Below are positions 13,253-15,275 of a stretch of DNA of 15,275 bases, piece by piece. A program made the position numbers and the translations under genes. The DNA is from UBA4644 sp034933145 (GTDB taxonomy: Bacteria; Bacillota; Clostridia; Oscillospirales; Butyricicoccaceae): positions 1-15,275 of the forward strand of contig JAYFOA010000050.1 in assembly GCA_034933145.1 (NCBI GenBank), read 5' to 3'. Each line of letters starts with the position of its first letter. The first letter of the stretch is position 1. The notes under the pieces are model-generated. The model was not told the origin of the DNA. It was given only the letters and a program-made list of their open reading frames with translations, and searched no databases.

Positions 13253-14503
13253 ATGATCGATAAGATCGTCCTTGACAACGGCGTCCGCATTCTCTGCGAA
13301 AAGCTGACCCATGTGCGCTCCTGCGCTGTCGGCGTATGGGTGGAGAGTGGTAGCCGCCACGAACCCGCGGAATTGTCCGGCATCTCCCACTTCCTGGAGC
13401 ATATGCTTTTTAAGGGTACCGCCACCCGAAACGCGGGAACCCTGGCCGAAGAATACGATGCCATTGGCGGCCAGGTCAACGCCTTTACCACCAAAGAGCA
13501 CACTTGTTTTTACGTACGCACGCTGGATACCCATGTGCGCAAGGCGGCGGAGCTTTTGTGCGACATGTTCTTTCACTCTGTCTTTCGCGACGAGGATGCC
13601 GATCTCGAACGCAGCGTCATCATCGAAGAAATCGGCATGTATGAGGACACACCGGAGGACCTGTGCAGCGAGCTTCTCGCCGGCGCCGTCTACCGAGATT
13701 CTTCGCTGGGGCGGCCTATCCTTGGCACGCAGGAGACGTTGAAAGGTATCCGCCACCGGCAGCTCTCCGATTATGCCCGCCAGAATTATACGCCGCGCAA
13801 CACAATTGTCGCTCTGAGCGGCAGTTTCAGCGACGAAGATGTGGCATTTATCAAAAAAATGTTTTCAAATATGGCTGAGGGTACGCCGCCCGCCTTGCCG
13901 GACGCGCCCTATCGGCCATCCGTCGCCCTTCGGCGCAAGGATATTGAGCAGAACCATCTGATCGTGGCCTTCCCCTGCCCCGCGCTGGGCTCTCCGGACC
14001 GGTTTACTCTGCAGGCGCTTAACAATATTCTCGGCGCCGGAATGAGCTCCCGTCTGTTTCAGCGGGTCCGGGAGCAAAGCGGCCTGTGCTATACTATTTA
14101 CAGTTATACCGCACTTTATCTGGGTGCCGGACTGCTGGGCGTCTATGTGGCGCTGAATAAGGATACTGAACGGCAGGCCCTCTCCCTCATTCGCGAAGAG
14201 CTTCTCCGCATCCGTGAAGATGGCGTGACCGGCGACGAACTGTCACGGACAAAGGAACAGCTGAAAGCCAGCCTCCTGATGGGACTGGAAAGTACAATTT
14301 CCCGGATGAGCACGCTGGCGCGCAATGAGATGGTCTATGGCCGTTCCGTGTCGGTGGATGAGCTGGTGGCCGGTCTGGAAAAAGTCGGACGGGAGGATGT
14401 GCGCAGCATGGCTCAGCAGGTGTTGGATTTTGACGCACTTTCTTTCTCTGCTGTCGGCAACGTGGCAAAGGAAGAGGATTATCTGCATATTCTGAAAGGC
14501 TGA
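13253..14503 (+). CDS. M16-family zinc peptidase (processing-protease-like)
   Basis: A 416-residue metallopeptidase of the insulinase/mitochondrial-processing-peptidase type. The inverted zinc motif HFLEH is at 46-50 (His46, catalytic Glu49, His50), and the third ligand is Glu126 in SVIIEEIGMYEDTPED. NAFTTKEHTCFYV (76-88) is typical of active members. The C-terminal half has the inactive M16_C domain with RVREQSGLCYTIYS, a well-conserved substrate-positioning stretch. Length fits single-chain bacterial forms. The position after rpsO-pnp matches B. subtilis, where mlpA/ymxG lies close to pnpA, so it is probably the orthologue; its substrate is not established here. There is no signal peptide, so it is cytoplasmic. 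ATG at 13253 follows GGAGG (13242-13246) by six bases. Confidence 0.92.
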   Translation: MIDKIVLDNGVRILCEKLTHVRSCAVGVWVESGSRHEPAELSGISHFLEHMLFKGTATRNAGTLAEEYDAIGGQVNAFTTKEHTCFYVRTLDTHVRKAAELLCDMFFHSVFRDEDADLERSVIIEEIGMYEDTPEDLCSELLAGAVYRDSSLGRPILGTQETLKGIRHRQLSDYARQNYTPRNTIVALSGSFSDEDVAFIKKMFSNMAEGTPPALPDAPYRPSVALRRKDIEQNHLIVAFPCPALGSPDRFTLQALNNILGAGMSSRLFQRVREQSGLCYTIYSYTALYLGAGLLGVYVALNKDTERQALSLIREELLRIREDGVTGDELSRTKEQLKASLLMGLESTISRMSTLARNEMVYGRSVSVDELVAGLEKVGREDVRSMAQQVLDFDALSFSAVGNVAKEEDYLHILKG

Positions 14504-14532
14504 GTTTGCCTCCTTCTATCCTCTGATTTGTT

Positions 14533-14574
14533 TTACCGGCAGTTCGCGCTGCGAGCCGCCGGTAATTTTTATTT
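14533..14574 (+). terminator. Terminator after the M16 peptidase gene
   Basis: TTACCGGC (14533-14540) pairs with GCCGGTAA (14558-14565), with an inner TCGC/GCGA helix, followed by TTTTTATTT. It begins 29 bases past the peptidase stop codon. Confidence 0.85.
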
Positions 14575-14681
14575 GACACTTAAAAGCTGAAACAGCTGAT
14601 TATAACAAAGAGCAGCCGTCCCTGACATCACAGCCTATCTTCTTTTGGTTTTTTGTATCAAGAAAATATTCTTTTTCCCCC

Positions 14682-14710
14682 TTGCTTCCTTCCCGCATGC
14701 GTGCTATACT
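14682..14710 (+). promoter_or_regulatory. Promoter of the methyltransferase gene
   Basis: TTGCTT (14682-14687), a 17-base spacer and TATACT (14705-14710), with TGC directly before the -10 (extended -10). The predicted start near 14717 leaves a leader of about 48 bases. Further upstream a perfect TTGACA (14573-14578) overlaps the terminator tail but has no -10 at normal spacing. Confidence 0.65.
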
Positions 14711-14764
14711 TCCATTTAATTATCCTGCCGCCGGGTGCGACAGAAGATGCGAAGGAGGCAGCGG

Positions 14765-15275
14765 ATGGAAAGCACGATCGAACAGGTGCGCGCCTATTAT
14801 GATGAGAACGCACAGAAAGAATGGGGGCGGCTGGAGCGGCACCCCTTTGAATTTATCTTTACCACCTATATGATGGAAAAGTACGTCCGCCCAGGCAGTC
14901 ACATCCTCGATATCGGCGGCGGACCCGGAAGATATGCCCTTTATTTTGCCGAGCAAGGCTGCGACGTGACACTGATTGACCTCTCTGAGGGCAATATCCG
15001 CCTGGCAAAGCAAAAGGCTGCCGAACGCGGCCTGTCTCTGAATGCCCGCGTTATGAACTGCCTGGACCTTGACGATCTGCTCCCTGGCATGTATGATCAT
15101 GTATTTCTGATGGGCCCACTTTATCACTTGACGCAGGAGGATGACCGCCGCCGTGCTGTGGAGCTGGCGCTCCGACGGCTGAAGCCGGGCGGCATATTCT
15201 ATTGCTCCTTCATCATGGATTTTGCCGGCATCATTTATGATCTGAAAAACGGGCCGGGGCTCCTGCCCATGGATC
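14765..15275 (+). CDS. Class I SAM-dependent methyltransferase, 3' end missing
   Basis: The first 170 residues are in the window, starting MESTIEQVRAYYDENAQKEW; the gene runs off the right edge. The SAM-binding motif I is ILDIGGGPGRYALYFAEQG (about 47-65), followed by the acidic end of strand 2, VTLIDLS (68-74), and later MGPLYHL (near 115-121), LRRLKPGGIFYCSF and an open C-terminus. This matches Methyltransf_11/25-like proteins that act on small molecules, but the substrate is not evident. ATG at 14765 has AAGGAGG at 14752-14758, six bases away. It has its own promoter and lies beyond a terminator, so it is not part of the pnp operon. Confidence 0.88.
   Translation, partial: MESTIEQVRAYYDENAQKEWGRLERHPFEFIFTTYMMEKYVRPGSHILDIGGGPGRYALYFAEQGCDVTLIDLSEGNIRLAKQKAAERGLSLNARVMNCLDLDDLLPGMYDHVFLMGPLYHLTQEDDRRRAVELALRRLKPGGIFYCSFIMDFAGIIYDLKNGPGLLPMD

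Noticed and set aside
13196..13756. 186-codon open frame on the minus strand
   Set aside because: Antisense to the M16 peptidase zinc-binding region; no family resemblance.
1..15275. CRISPR arrays, tRNA or rRNA genes, insertion sequences, prophage genes
   Set aside because: I saw no regularly spaced direct repeats, no cloverleaf-like or rRNA-like sequence, and no transposase, integrase or phage protein in any frame.

Overview
The window looks like a chromosomal segment of an anaerobic, moderately GC-rich member of the Clostridia, probably an Oscillospirales/Ruminococcaceae-type fermenter. This is inferred from strong AGGAGG ribosome binding sites, Firmicutes-type sigma-A promoters, the rpsO-pnp-M16 peptidase order, and a large NAD-linked [FeFe]-hydrogenase operon. 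No taxonomic marker gene (such as 16S rRNA) is present.

Left part (1-2012): the start of an unidentified leftward gene, then a divergent rightward pair made of a small DUF951 protein and a uridine phosphorylase whose reading frames overlap by 10 bases. A strong hairpin terminator separates this pair from a convergent XRE-family regulator that carries three membrane segments.

Middle (2013-10400): a ten-gene leftward operon. Read in transcription order it is hydC (NuoE-like), DRTGG protein 1, an RsbW/RsbT-like ATPase, a putative sensory [FeFe]-hydrogenase (HydS-like), DRTGG protein 2, a PHP phosphoesterase, a second orphan GHKL ATPase, a thioredoxin-like ferredoxin, hydB (NuoF-like), hydA. The outer genes encode the subunits of an electron-bifurcating or NADH-dependent HydABC hydrogenase. 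The seven genes between hydC and hydB look like a signalling or regulatory cassette rather than metabolic enzymes. Gaps are 0-32 bases or overlaps, and a 38-bp perfect palindrome closes the operon just past hydA. The promoter in front of hydC has a good -10, a poor -35 and an 8-bp-arm inverted repeat across the -35 and spacer, a candidate operator.

Right part (10400-15275): divergently, rpsO, pnp and an M16 zinc peptidase run rightwards. The rpsO leader can fold so that an upstream segment pairs with its Shine-Dalgarno, consistent with S15 autoregulation. The rpsO-pnp gap holds a terminator-like hairpin and then a 71-base stem-loop directly before pnp. After a terminator and a new promoter, the window ends inside a SAM-dependent methyltransferase gene.

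The most interesting element is the cassette inside the hydrogenase operon: a catalytically divergent H-cluster protein, two DRTGG proteins, two unrelated orphan ATPases and a PHP phosphoesterase, co-transcribed with the hydrogenase they may sense for or regulate. The presence of such genes near clostridial HydABC operons is, from memory, not unique to this window, but I know of no established function for the set.
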